Positions 1 to 9,700 of a DNA stretch of 64,000 nt are shown here, one piece after another. Every line of letters starts with the position of its first letter. The first letter of the stretch is position 1. The position numbers and the translations under genes were made by a program. The notes beneath the pieces were generated by a model. The model made no database searches, was not told the origin of the DNA, and saw only the letters and a list, made by a program, of their open reading frames with translations. Source of the stretch: RUG12395 sp034178705 (GTDB lineage Bacteria > Bacillota > Clostridia > Oscillospirales > CAG-272); NCBI GenBank assembly GCA_034178705.1, contig JAXFQY010000104.1, positions 1-64,000 on the forward strand, given 5' to 3'.

Positions 1-170
1 GGCAGTGCCGGAAACGACGGCGGCACCGGAAACGACGGCAGCCCCGGAAACGACGGCAGCGCCGGAAACGACGGCAGTGCCGGAAACGACGGCAGCGCCG
101 GAAACGACGGCAGTGCCGGAAACGACGGCGGCACCGGAAACGACGGCAGTGCCGGAAACGACGGCGGCGC
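1..170 (+). repeat. 18-bp in-frame tandem repeat encoding PETTA(A/V)
   Basis: About nine units of an 18-bp repeat encode PETTAA or PETTAV and continue to the left edge, so the array probably extends outside the window. It forms the Thr/Pro-rich stalk of the first GH43 lipoprotein. Units differ mainly at the last codon (Ala or Val). Such an array can change copy number by slippage without breaking the frame. Confidence 0.9.
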
Positions 171-1579
171 CGGAGCCGGACACTCCCACAACGCAGATTA
201 TTGAAAATGCCGCTCTTCCGATGCTTTCGGGGTATCAGAACAATCTGACGGACGGTGCCGCCGATCCCATGATTTTGACGGCAAACGGCAAGTACTATCT
301 GTATTCAACCGGCGGATCCGCTTTCTATGTGAAGATTTCCTCCAATCTCCGCTCATGGGTCAAGCAGTCGACACCGATTCTGAAGCTTTCCGATACGGCA
401 TGGGCAAAACAAAACGGATGGGCTCCGGAAGCGTATTTTTACAATGGGCGCTACTATCTTGTCTTTTCCGCCATGAATGCGAATGGGATACACTGTATTG
501 ACATTGCTGTTTCTGACAGTCCGAACGGACAATTCCGACCGCTGGCAGATACTCCGTTTTATGCACCCGGTTACAGTGTGATTGATGCCAGCCTGTTCTT
601 TGACGACGACGGAAGAATTTATCTGTATTATTCCAAGGATTGCTCAACCAATACGGTAGACGGAAGACGGACAAGCCAAACCTGGGGAATCGAGGTAAAG
701 TCGGATTTTTCCGGAACGATCGGAAAAGCGGTACTGATTTCCACGCCGGATCAGAGCTGGGAGATGATCAGCGGAGATCCCTTATGGAATGAAGGACCGG
801 TTGTTTTCAAAGAAAACGGAACCTACTATCTTCTTTACAGTGCCAACTACTATCGTTCTCAGAACTATTCGGTCGGTTATGCAACAGCAAAGTCGCCGCT
901 GACCTTCTTTACCAAGCCGAAAAACAATCGGATTCTTCAGGGAAACGGTAAAACGGTGACCGGTCCGGGACATTGCAATATCTTCCGCTCTCCGGACGGA
1001 AGCGAGCTCTATATCGTCTATCATGTTCATACCGTTCCTCCCACGATCGATAAGGGAAGAAGTGCCGCCATTGATCGTCTGCTGGTCAACGGGGACGGGA
1101 CGCTTTCCGTTGCGGGACCGAGTCTTCTTCTGATGCCGGTTCCGTCCGGCGTCAATGGCTTTATTCGGGTTCACGATGGATTTTCCGTGACTGTTGACGG
1201 GGAATCGGCGCCAAACCCTTCTTACTCCGATGTCGAGAATATCTTTGACGGGGTGCTTGCCTCTAACAGCAAAGACTTGCTCTATTTCAAGGATGGCGGC
1301 ACACTAACGCTTACTTTTGCGGATAAACTGCCTCTCAGCTCTCTTTGGGTTTATCCCGCACAGATGCTTTCTTACCGTCCGGCATCCATGACCGTTGAGA
1401 TCAACGGAACCTATATTATTGAGAATATCAGCCTTGACAATGCGGACGGAGCCGCAGGAATTGCCTCTTTTGCCCGGCTTCCTTCCGATACCCTTGTTGA
1501 GACGGTCAAAATTACCTTCCATACAGCATCCGGAAGGGAATATGCCGCCATCAATGAGCTTGTTCTGATAAAAAAATAA
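2..1579 (+). CDS. GH43-family glycoside hydrolase, 5' truncated by window edge
   Basis: The reading frame is open to the left edge, so the true start and probably a lipoprotein signal lie outside. After the PETTA stalk (to about residue 58 of the visible part) comes a five-bladed beta-propeller of GH43 type. The expected catalytic base is the Asp of AADPMI (about residue 87). VIDASLFFDDDG supplies the pKa-modulating Asp and WNEGPVVFKENG the general-acid Glu. The last ~130 residues look like a beta-sandwich domain, possibly carbohydrate binding. It is closely similar along its length to the next gene, so the pair is a tandem duplication. GH43 enzymes are mostly arabinofuranosidases, arabinanases or xylosidases; the exact substrate cannot be read here. 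Confidence 0.85.
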   Translation, partial: AVPETTAAPETTAAPETTAAPETTAVPETTAAPETTAVPETTAAPETTAVPETTAAPEPDTPTTQIIENAALPMLSGYQNNLTDGAADPMILTANGKYYLYSTGGSAFYVKISSNLRSWVKQSTPILKLSDTAWAKQNGWAPEAYFYNGRYYLVFSAMNANGIHCIDIAVSDSPNGQFRPLADTPFYAPGYSVIDASLFFDDDGRIYLYYSKDCSTNTVDGRRTSQTWGIEVKSDFSGTIGKAVLISTPDQSWEMISGDPLWNEGPVVFKENGTYYLLYSANYYRSQNYSVGYATAKSPLTFFTKPKNNRILQGNGKTVTGPGHCNIFRSPDGSELYIVYHVHTVPPTIDKGRSAAIDRLLVNGDGTLSVAGPSLLLMPVPSGVNGFIRVHDGFSVTVDGESAPNPSYSDVENIFDGVLASNSKDLLYFKDGGTLTLTFADKLPLSSLWVYPAQMLSYRPASMTVEINGTYIIENISLDNADGAAGIASFARLPSDTLVETVKITFHTASGREYAAINELVLIKK

Positions 1580-1623
1580 AGAAATAGCAGGAAAAAACAG
1601 ATAACAGATAAATGGAGAGAATG

Positions 1624-3174
1624 ATGAAAAAGAGCATGAGATTTTTCAGTATTTTGTTGCTTACCGGAACACTGACCGCATTTCCGGCCTGTGATTCCGT
1701 AGCACCTGCAGAAACTACAGATCCCGCCTCCTCTTCCACTGAGGCCCCGGTTACTGAACCGGTGAACGAACTGACGGAGATTGAAAACGGGCGTGGATTG
1801 GCCGGCTCTTATTATGTCAATACTTTGGCGAACAGCGTAGCCGATCCGTTCATCTTCTATGAAAATGGGGTTTATTATCTCTATTGCACCGGCGGTTCGC
1901 AGTTCAAGGTCCGGACATCAAAGAACCTGACCAGCTGGGTGGTGCAGGAAACACCGATCCTGAAGCTTTCCGATACCTCGTGGGCGCAGGAAAAAGGCTG
2001 GGCACCGGAGTTTTACAAATATAACGGTAAGTATTACTTGATCTTTTCCGCCAAGGGAAAAAGCGGCTATCATGCGATCGACATTGCGGTTTGCGATACC
2101 CCGAACGGGGTTTTCAAGCCGGTCAATGATCAACCGCTTTATGCGCCGGACTACAGTGTGATCGATGCCAGTCTTCTGTTTGATGACGACGGAAGAATCT
2201 ATCTTTTCTACTCCAAGGATAATTCCACAAACTATGTCAACGGAAAGCGCACAAGTCAGACCTGGGGAATCGAACTGAAGACGGACTTTTCCGGGACCAT
2301 TGGGGAGCCGGTTCTGATTTCTACGCCCGAGCAGCCCTGGGAGATGCTTTCCGGCTCCGTTGTCTGGAATGAAGGGCCGATCGTATTCAAGGAAAACGGC
2401 AAGTATTATCTGCTTTACAGCGCAAACTATTATCAGAAGAAGGACTATTCTGTTGGCTATGCGGTCGGAGAGACCCCGCTCTCATTCTATAAAAAGGAGA
2501 AAAACGCCCGTATCCTTCTGGGAAACGGAGAGACTGTCACCGGACCGGGACATTGTAATATTTTCCGTTCTCCGGACGGAACCGAGCTGTTTCTCTGTTA
2601 TCATGTTCATACGGTTCCCCCCACATCGGATGGGGGCAGAAGCCTTGCCATTGATCGTTTGATCGTCAAAGAGGACGGGACACTTTCCGTAGACGGACCG
2701 AGCGAAGTCCGTCGACCGCTTCCTTCCGGACTTGGCGGCTATACACATATCCGCGACGGTTTTATTGCTTCGGCGGAAGGGGAGGATGCGGAGTTCCCGA
2801 AAAGATCCTCGACCGATTATCTTTTTGACGGAGTGGTATCCCGGAATTTTTCCGATATCCTTTCTTTCGGAAAGGATGGAGGTTCTCTTGTTCTGAACTT
2901 TGAGACACCGGCTACCGATCTCGGTTCGATCTGGATTTACCCGTGTGTATATGACGGTTATGCCCCCGCATCTGTGGATGTGGAAATTAACGGAAAATAT
3001 CTGATCCGGGATCTCCTGTTTCTCGGTACAAAGGGGGCACCGGTTACCGCAAACCTTGACAAACTGCCGGAGGGAACCGCGGTGGAAAGCGTTCGCGTAA
3101 TCGTTCATCCCAAGGATGGGAATTCCTATGCCGCGTTGGCGGAGGTAATTCTGATTTCGAAGAAGGCCCAATAA
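1624..3174 (+). CDS. GH43-family glycoside hydrolase lipoprotein
   Basis: About 516 residues. The N-terminus is basic (MKKSMRFF), then hydrophobic, and ends in a lipobox-like FPAC, so it is probably a lipoprotein held on the outer face of the membrane. A short Thr/Glu/Pro stalk follows, then a GH43 propeller with ADPFI (base Asp), VIDASLLFDDDG (modulating Asp) and WNEGPIVFKENG (acid Glu). The C-terminal ~120 residues resemble the tail of the upstream paralogue. Candidate starts are the ATGs at 1612, 1621 and 1624. The GGAGAG at 1614-1619 overlaps the first, and 1624 gives the most typical signal peptide. The gene follows the first paralogue by about 40 bp and is probably cotranscribed. The stalk is much shorter than in the paralogue. 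Confidence 0.87.
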   Translation: MKKSMRFFSILLLTGTLTAFPACDSVAPAETTDPASSSTEAPVTEPVNELTEIENGRGLAGSYYVNTLANSVADPFIFYENGVYYLYCTGGSQFKVRTSKNLTSWVVQETPILKLSDTSWAQEKGWAPEFYKYNGKYYLIFSAKGKSGYHAIDIAVCDTPNGVFKPVNDQPLYAPDYSVIDASLLFDDDGRIYLFYSKDNSTNYVNGKRTSQTWGIELKTDFSGTIGEPVLISTPEQPWEMLSGSVVWNEGPIVFKENGKYYLLYSANYYQKKDYSVGYAVGETPLSFYKKEKNARILLGNGETVTGPGHCNIFRSPDGTELFLCYHVHTVPPTSDGGRSLAIDRLIVKEDGTLSVDGPSEVRRPLPSGLGGYTHIRDGFIASAEGEDAEFPKRSSTDYLFDGVVSRNFSDILSFGKDGGSLVLNFETPATDLGSIWIYPCVYDGYAPASVDVEINGKYLIRDLLFLGTKGAPVTANLDKLPEGTAVESVRVIVHPKDGNSYAALAEVILISKKAQ

Positions 3175-3186
3175 TTGAAATTACTA

Positions 3187-3215
3187 TTGACAAACTGCGC
3201 CTGTCCTGTTATAAT
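3187..3215 (+). promoter_or_regulatory. Sigma-A promoter of tRNA-Ala
   Basis: TTGACA at 3187-3192 and TATAAT at 3210-3215 with a 17-bp spacer, a perfect consensus, lying 13 bp before the tRNA. Confidence 0.93.
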
Positions 3216-3228
3216 ACAAGCATCGGTT

Positions 3229-3304
3229 GGGGCATTAGCGCAGTTGGGAGCGCACAACACTGGCAGTGTTGGGGTCACGGGTTCGAATCCCGTATGCTCC
3301 ACCA
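3229..3304 (+). tRNA. tRNA-Ala (anticodon GGC), CCA encoded
   Basis: A complete cloverleaf can be folded. The acceptor stem GGGGCAT pairs with ATGCTCC (one G-T). The anticodon arm CAACA-CTGGCAG-TGTTG carries GGC. The T arm has GGTTCGAATCC and the 3' ACCA is encoded. It has its own consensus promoter and terminator, so it is a single-gene unit. The anticodon reads GCC and GCU alanine codons. Confidence 0.96.
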
Positions 3305-3310
3305 GAAAAA

Positions 3311-3336
3311 AAGCACGCGAGAGCGTGCTTTTTTTC
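3311..3336 (+). terminator. Rho-independent terminator of tRNA-Ala
   Basis: Stem AGCACGC / GCGTGCT around a GAGA tetraloop, followed by a run of T. Confidence 0.92.
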
Positions 3337-3951
3337 AAAAGTCAATCCTTTGCGAGATTTATGGAATTTGATTCATGGTCCATGCTGTTGTTTGCAGTTT
3401 CGCCTTACCGCAATACCTATTAATTGAGAGAAAAAGAATACAAACGTGGAGACGGTTCAATTTGTTATACAGACGGAATCCGTAAGGATTGATGAAGTTG
3501 AAACCGTTGCTCCGCTGATCAAAGCGGAGCTGACCTTCTGGCAGAAAATTTTAAGACTATCTATATTAAGGAATCACGGCGACTGAAAAAATCCGGAAAG
3601 AAGCAGAGACAATGCCCGAAAGGGCAAGGTCTCTGCTTCTTGCTGGTTGAACCAAAAATTGAATAGGCAAAGAGGGAAAACAAAGCCTAAAGATCCGTTT
3701 TTCCATAGAACATGAAAGGATTTGAAGCGGAATTTATGTCCTGTATATCAGTCAGTAATGCCGCAAAGGGACTTTCCTGCGAAAAATCAGTGAATCTTGT
3801 TTTTCTTTCTCTGCTTATGCCGGAAAACAGAAAGCACAGGGGAATTTCACTTGATTTCCCGCATGGAATATGCTAAACTGAAGAAAAGCAAGAAAAGGAA
3901 AGTGCCGAAAAGAGAATCGTTTTCAAATAGGTTCCGGATGGAGGCTAACAT
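3337..3951. other. Intergenic stretch with a long hairpin; no convincing gene
   Basis: About 615 bp. A 46-codon frame (GTG at 3446, TGA at 3584-3586) has no good ribosome binding site and matches nothing I recognise; it may be a remnant. At 3598-3641 a perfect 13-bp stem (AAGAAGCAGAGAC and its complement) encloses a second small stem TGCCC-GAAA-GGGCA, with no T-run after it. The rest is A/T-rich and ends in the ribosome binding site of the next gene. Confidence 0.5.
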
Positions 3952-5499
3952 ATGCTGTCAACATTGTATTCCGCAGGGTTGTGCGGGATCGACGGGTTTG
4001 AGGTAACGGTAGAGTGCAGCGAGCAAAAAAAGCTGGAGGGCTTCGATGTGATCGGGCTTCCGGATGCTGCAGTCAAGGAGGCAAAGGATCGTGTTCGGAC
4101 CGCCTGTGTAAACAGCGGCTTCCGATTTCCGGAAACCCTTCTGACCGTAAATCTTGCTCCTGCCGCAAAAAAGAAGGAGGGAGCGGGCTTTGACTGCGCG
4201 ATTCTTCTTTCTATTCTGCGATGCTCCGGTGTCATTCCCGAGACAATTGACATGAGTCGATTTTCCTTTTTCGGAGAGCTTTCGCTTTCCGGGGCACTGC
4301 GCCCGATCCCCGGAGCGCTGCCGCTTGCCATTGCTGCGGCGTCTGCAGGGCGGCGGGAGCTGTTTGTTCCGGCGGAAAATGCCGCAGAAGCTTCTGTTGC
4401 GGACGGCGTCACGGTTTATCCGGCGGACAGTATTACGGCAATTGTACGCCATCTTCGCGGAGAGCAGCCAATTGCTCCTGTCCGTTTCGACCGTTCATCT
4501 TTTTTTGCCAATCTTCCGGAAAATATTCCGGATCTTTCCGATGTAATGGGGCAGGAGCGCGCCAAGCGTGCGCTGGAAATTGCCGCTGCGGGCGGACACA
4601 ATATCCTGCTGATCGGGCCTCCCGGTTCGGGAAAATCCATGTTGGCAAAGCGCCTTCCGGGCATTCTTCCCGATCTGACCTATGAGGAAGCGCTGGAAAC
4701 CACAAAAATCTATTCGGTTGCCGGTTTGATGCGGGAACATGAAACCTTGGTCCGCACAAGACCCTTCCGCTCACCGCATCACACGATGTCGGCGCCGGCA
4801 CTTGTCGGAGGCGGACATGTTCCGCAGCCCGGAGAGGTGTCGCTTGCCCACAACGGCGTGCTGTTCCTTGACGAGTTTCCGGAGTTTTCCAAGCAGGCCT
4901 GTGAGGCTCTTCGTCAACCCCTTGAGGATGGGGTGATTACCGTAACCCGTGTCAGCGGGCGGGTTCGCTATCCCTGTCGCTTTATGCTTGTCTGTGCGAT
5001 GAATCCCTGCCGCTGCGGTTTCTTCGGTCATCCGACAAAGCCCTGTACCTGCCGTCCGGATGAGGTAAAAAAGTATCTTTCCAAAGTGAGCGGTCCGCTT
5101 GCCGACCGCGTGGATATTCAGATTGAAGTTCCGGCAGTCAGTTATGAAGAAATGACAGGAAAGCGGCGCGGAGAAACCTCCGCGGAGGTCCGCGCGCGTG
5201 TGAATGCCGCTCGGAGGTTTGCTCTTTCCCGTTTTGCTTCCGCAGGACTGAGCGATCAATTCTGCAATGCTGCCATGACGCCGCGTCAAATCCGGCAGTT
5301 TTGTGTTCTGGAAAAGGAGGCGGAGCAGCTTCTGAAAACCTCTTTTGAACGGCTTGGTTTGTCGGCACGCGGATACGACAAGATATTGCGTGTTGCCAGA
5401 ACCATTGCGGATCTTGACGGGAGTGAGAGCATTACCGCCCGCCATGTAGCGGAGGCGGTGCAGTTCCGCTCGCTTGACCGCTCCTACTTTTCAAATTGA
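3952..5499 (+). CDS. comM: YifB/ComM-family Mg-chelatase-like AAA+ ATPase
   Basis: 515 residues, the usual length of the family. The N-terminal ~180 residues form the Lon-like fold typical of YifB/ComM (GIDGFEVTVECS, VIGLPDAAVKEAKDRVR). The AAA+ core has Walker A GPPGSGKS near residue 222 and Walker B LFLDEFPEF. A cysteine cluster (AMNPCRCGFFGHP, CTCRPDE) and a C-terminal lid follow. ComM in Gram-negatives is a hexameric helicase promoting branch migration during natural transformation; the role in Firmicutes is less clear. The start is set by GGAGG seven bases upstream of ATG 3952. It may be cotranscribed with the next gene, 48 bp on. Confidence 0.93.
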   Translation: MLSTLYSAGLCGIDGFEVTVECSEQKKLEGFDVIGLPDAAVKEAKDRVRTACVNSGFRFPETLLTVNLAPAAKKKEGAGFDCAILLSILRCSGVIPETIDMSRFSFFGELSLSGALRPIPGALPLAIAAASAGRRELFVPAENAAEASVADGVTVYPADSITAIVRHLRGEQPIAPVRFDRSSFFANLPENIPDLSDVMGQERAKRALEIAAAGGHNILLIGPPGSGKSMLAKRLPGILPDLTYEEALETTKIYSVAGLMREHETLVRTRPFRSPHHTMSAPALVGGGHVPQPGEVSLAHNGVLFLDEFPEFSKQACEALRQPLEDGVITVTRVSGRVRYPCRFMLVCAMNPCRCGFFGHPTKPCTCRPDEVKKYLSKVSGPLADRVDIQIEVPAVSYEEMTGKRRGETSAEVRARVNAARRFALSRFASAGLSDQFCNAAMTPRQIRQFCVLEKEAEQLLKTSFERLGLSARGYDKILRVARTIADLDGSESITARHVAEAVQFRSLDRSYFSN

Positions 5500-5547
5500 A
5501 ATGCCGTGTGATACAACGGGTTCTCCGAAATACAGAAAGGCTGTCCT

Positions 5548-6501
5548 ATGAAAATTCTGCTGACAGATGCAAAAACCATTACGAATAATGATCTTGATCT
5601 TTCTCCGCTTTCTGCGCTTGGGGAGCTTGAGCTGCACGAGCTTGTTCCTCAGGAGGAGCTTGCTGCTGTGATTGCCGCATCCCACTGCGATGCCGTGCTT
5701 TGCAACAAGTCACGGATCGGTGCGGCTGAGATGGATGCCAGTCCGAATCTGAAGTATATCGGAGTATTCGCAACCGGTTATAATAATATTGATGTGGCGG
5801 CTGCTGCCGAGAGGGGAATCTGCGTTTCCAACGCAGGTACATACTCTTCTGATGCTGTTTGCCAAACTGTTTTTTCCTATATTCTGGCTTATTATTCCCG
5901 CATCGCCGAGCAAAATGCTTTTGTGCAGGCGGGTGGCTGGAAGAACAGTCCGACCTTCTCCGCTTTTGTTTGTCCGACCCACGAGCTTGCGGAAAAGACG
6001 ATCGGTATCGTTGGTTACGGTTCAATCGGAAAAACGGTTGCGCGTGTTGCCCATGCCTTCGGCATGCAGGTGCTTGTCACGACACGGACGCCGCGGGAGG
6101 ACGCTTCTGTTTCCTTTCTTCCGCTTGACCGGTTGCTTGCCTCGGCGGATATCGTTACCGTTCACTGCCCGCTGACGCCCGAAAGTGCCGGCATGTTTGA
6201 CTATGCGGCATTTTGCGCGATGAAACGCGACGCTCTCTTTATCAATACTTCCCGCGGCGGTACGGTTGTGGAGGCGGATCTGCGCCGTGCACTGGAGGAA
6301 GAAAAAATCGGTGCCGCTGCCGTGGATGTTCTCTGCACAGAACCGATGAGCGCCGATTGCCCGCTTTTCGGCGCAAAAAATCTTACGATTACGCCGCATT
6401 CCGCATGGGCGCCGATTGAGACACGCCGCCGTTTGCTTGCCATTGTTACCGATTGTCTGCGTTCCTTCCTTGAAGGCGCGCCGAAAAACAAAGTCAACTG
6501 A
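5548..6501 (+). CDS. D-2-hydroxyacid dehydrogenase (NAD-binding)
   Basis: 317 residues, typical of the family. The Rossmann motif GIVGYGSIGKT lies around residue 153. The catalytic set is Arg236 (NTSRGG), Glu265 (CTEPM) and His284 (TPHSAW). Family members reduce 2-keto acids such as hydroxypyruvate or glyoxylate, or act on D-lactate or phosphoglycerate. The short length without an ACT domain argues against full SerA; hydroxypyruvate/glycerate dehydrogenase is the closest impression. A ribosome binding site AGAAAGG precedes the ATG. The gene ends 140 bp before a strong terminator. Confidence 0.9.
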   Translation: MKILLTDAKTITNNDLDLSPLSALGELELHELVPQEELAAVIAASHCDAVLCNKSRIGAAEMDASPNLKYIGVFATGYNNIDVAAAAERGICVSNAGTYSSDAVCQTVFSYILAYYSRIAEQNAFVQAGGWKNSPTFSAFVCPTHELAEKTIGIVGYGSIGKTVARVAHAFGMQVLVTTRTPREDASVSFLPLDRLLASADIVTVHCPLTPESAGMFDYAAFCAMKRDALFINTSRGGTVVEADLRRALEEEKIGAAAVDVLCTEPMSADCPLFGAKNLTITPHSAWAPIETRRRLLAIVTDCLRSFLEGAPKNKVN

Positions 6502-6640
6502 AAACCGAAAGCGGCACACCCGGTCAGATGAGACAAAAGAACCGCTGCCCGGGAGCGGCAAACGGTTAGAAAACCGCGTTGACCGTTTGAAGCCGAGACG
6601 GGTTGATAATAAGGTTCCTGCTTGTAACAGAATATGGAAA

Positions 6641-6676
6641 ACAGCCCGGACAGGCAAATGTCCGGGCTGTTTTTTG
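6641..6676 (+). terminator. Strong Rho-independent terminator
   Basis: Stem ACAGCCCGGACA / TGTCCGGGCTGT (12 bp, loop GGCAAA) followed by six T. A run of A before the stem means it could also serve the convergent surface protein gene on the minus strand. Confidence 0.92.
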
Positions 6677-6677
6677 C

Positions 6678-6687
6678 AAGTACACTT
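6678..6687 (+). repeat. Possible third copy of the recombination-site core
   Basis: AAGTACACTT here is identical to the core of the right inverted repeat at 10273-10282, and it lies just past the 3' end of the surface gene. Flanking similarity is weak (TTGCAA before the core), so it may be chance. Confidence 0.3.
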
Positions 6688-6724
6688 GTAGGGATTCCCT
6701 TTTTATTCAAATGTGCCCTTTGGC

Positions 6725-9700
6725 TTATTGATAACAGGTCCAGTCGGGGTCGGCGATCCGTTTCGTCCAGCTTTCATACAGGCTGTTTTTGCGTTTGTAG
6801 CAGTGACTGTTTGTGGCTTCCTGTACAGCGAGGTAGTACCAATCATCCGGGTTGTTGTCCGGCCAAACCTTCATGTCGCTGAGCAGGTCGTTTTCAGTCT
6901 CGGGGGCGCGGCAAAGTACACGGTTGAGCAGCACGATGGCTTCGGCGCGGGTTATATTGGTATCCGGGCGGAAAGTGCCGTCCGGATACCCTTTGATCCA
7001 GCCCAGGGCGGCGGCCTGTTCGATTTCGGCTTTTGCCCAGTGACCGGAGATATCGGTAAAGCTGCTGTGTCCTTCGGTCCGGTTGGTGTCAAAGCGAGCG
7101 CAGATAACCGCAAACTCCGCACGTGTAATGTCGGATTCCGGTTCAAAGGTGTCCGCGGACCTTCCCTTAACAATGCCCAGCTTCGCCAAGGTGGAGATGA
7201 CCTGATGGCACCACATGTCCTCGGTTACATCCGTAAAGGGGTGATCGGAAGTCATGCTGTCATCCCGGATATCGTTCTCCAACAGACGGAAGAAGATCGC
7301 GGCAACCTCGGCACGGCTGATATTTGCCCCGGGCCGTACCGTGCCGTCCGGATACCCGATGATATAGGCAAAGTGATTGTCGCCATCAAGCATGCCCGGT
7401 ACCGTGGATACCTTCCACCCTGCGTAAACTGTTTGGGAGGCGTTCATCGTGACGCTGGTAATTCTTTTGGTCAGTGTTTTATCGGTATACCAGCCGGTAA
7501 ACTCAAACTCCTTGCGCGTGGGAACCTTGTCGAGCTGAACTGTCGTGCCGAGGGCATAGTACTCGTCCTTATAGGATGTGCCGCCGTTGGATTCATAGGA
7601 TAGGGTATAATAGGGGGTCGCTTTTTTGTTTCACTGGGCATATACGGTCAGATTGCCGGTGACAACGGTATCTCTTCCGAACTTTTCCCCCTTTCCGTCC
7701 CGTTGTGTGTTCCAGCCTGCGAACTCATATCCGCTGCGTGTGGGCTCGGCAGGCATGGAGTCGCCGAGCGTTTCCTCCTCCGGAACCTGCACAGAGCTTG
7801 CGCTTCCCGTTGCCGGCTCTCCCCCTGCTGCATCGAAAGTAACGGTGTATCGTAACCGTGGAATCAACCGGGTTTCCGTTATATTTGAAGGAACAATCAC
7901 GGGAGTCTGGTCGGCAAGCTCTGTGCTGACACGTCCGAAAGCTTCCAGAACCTTTCCGGCTTCAAAGGCACTGTTCGGCAGGGTCGCCCGGAAGGTAAGG
8001 ATCGCATTTCCCGCAGTTCCTGTTACCTTTGCTTTCAGAGAAAGGCTCAGAATACCTGTATCCGGATCATAAAGAGCATCGGCGTTTCCCCGTTCGAAAA
8101 TGTCACTGTCCAGTTCAAGGGTGTCTGTATCGCAGTTCAAGGCTCCATCCAGCTGAATGGTTACCCGGAATTCCTGCCCGGATTGAATTTGGCCTGCCAG
8201 GTTGTCAGGCAGGGAATAGGTTGCTTTGTAGTTGACCGGATAGTCATCTTCGACAATGTTTGCTTTTATCCTTTCCGGTGCGTCGATGTGCAAAGATCCG
8301 TAATTCTGCGTGGGCTGAACAACGGCGACGGCGCAGCCGTTGGCGTTCAGATCGGCAGCCGGAATGGTAAGGTGGACAGCACCGTCTTTCCGGTTGGTTT
8401 TGTATATGTGGATGGCTGCGTTTTTTCGGGTATACCCTCTGCGTCCGTTTCCTGTGTCAGGATATAGACGGGAAGGGTATCGTCTGTCTTCAGCCCCCAC
8501 AGCTCCAGTTCTGCAGTGCCGTCGCGCTGTGTCCAAAAGGTTGCAAGGGGCTCTCCCCAACCTTTCCCGGCAGAATCTTCGCTCAAAATACGGATACTGT
8601 AATCTCCGGCATTCCCTATTCTGATGTTCCTGCTGCCATCGGCGGGAGCAACGCTTTTGCTGTCCTGCCGCATCGTCACGCAGCCGGTTTGAAGATTGAA
8701 CCCCTCTGTAATTCGGACATATCCGTTTGCCGTTTTCCCTTTTACACCCTTGTCGACAGCGATGCTTTGAAGAATTCCGCTGTTCAGTTCGACTGTCAGA
8801 TTGGCACTTCCTGTGAGAAAAACACCTGCATCCCCTGTTCCGCCTTCCAACAATTCATTATTTGTGATGGAACCGCCGTTCATAATAAACTTGGCCCTGT
8901 CTTTTCTCAATTGAATCGTACCGGCTTTTGCCTTGTTGCCGGAAATTGTGCCGCCGTTCATGGTCAGGGTGCAGTCCCCTTGCTGTACCTCAATCACCCC
9001 GTACTTACCGGTGCTGGTGTTGCCGGTAATCTCGGCGCCGTCATAAAGAGACGCGAAGGAACTATTGCCGTTTGTTACCACATAGATTGCTCCTGCCGGG
9101 GCTTCGTTGTTGCTGATTTTTCCGTAAATATAGGCGGTGGTGCCGCTTTGCACATAAACCGTAGAAATCGAAGGGGTCTTGTTGCCGCAGATACGTCCGC
9201 TCTGCCCGAGTGTGAAAGAAGAACCGAGAACCAGGCGAATCACAGGATCGTTTTTTCCGTTGATTCCGCTGATTGTCCCGCTTATGACGATGTTTGCACC
9301 TTCCGAATTGATTGCCTGTGTATTTTGCAAATTCTGAATGCAGGCGCCCTCCTGCATCTCAAAGGTTGCACCCAGAAGATGGATCGCATAATGCCCACGG
9401 TTTGCAGCCGGATATTCCCTATCATCGCAGATTGTACTGCCGCTTTCCATAATGAGTTTGCCGGCACCGGTCATGTATACCGCAGACATACCGCCGAAAT
9501 TCTTCAATGTTGTGCCTGCACCGAGAAGGATGGTGCCGGTACCGCTGTAAGAGGCAAGGATGGCATCCTGCACATAGTCTAGGTTTCCGCCTGTGCCGTC
9601 CGTTTTTGCAAAAGAAAATTTGTTTCCCATATGCTTTCCGGCATCATCCAAAGTGATGTTTTCAAGACGCAAGGAAGCTTTCTCAAGCCCGTCCCCTTCG

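Noticed and set aside
1..170. CRISPR-like repeat array at the left edge
   Set aside because: Units are contiguous 18-bp repeats without spacers, stay in frame and encode PETTA(A/V), so this is a protein stalk.
7631..7633. TGA read as Trp in this organism
   Set aside because: Many intact genes here end in TGA (for example the two overlapping ABC-2 genes), so the standard code with a nonsense mutation fits better.
8421..8426. Programmed -1 frameshift at the six-A run of the surface gene
   Set aside because: The zero-frame codons GAA AAA ACG do not form a proper slippery heptamer and I saw no strong downstream stem. A homopolymer indel is simpler, and a second lesion exists in the same gene.
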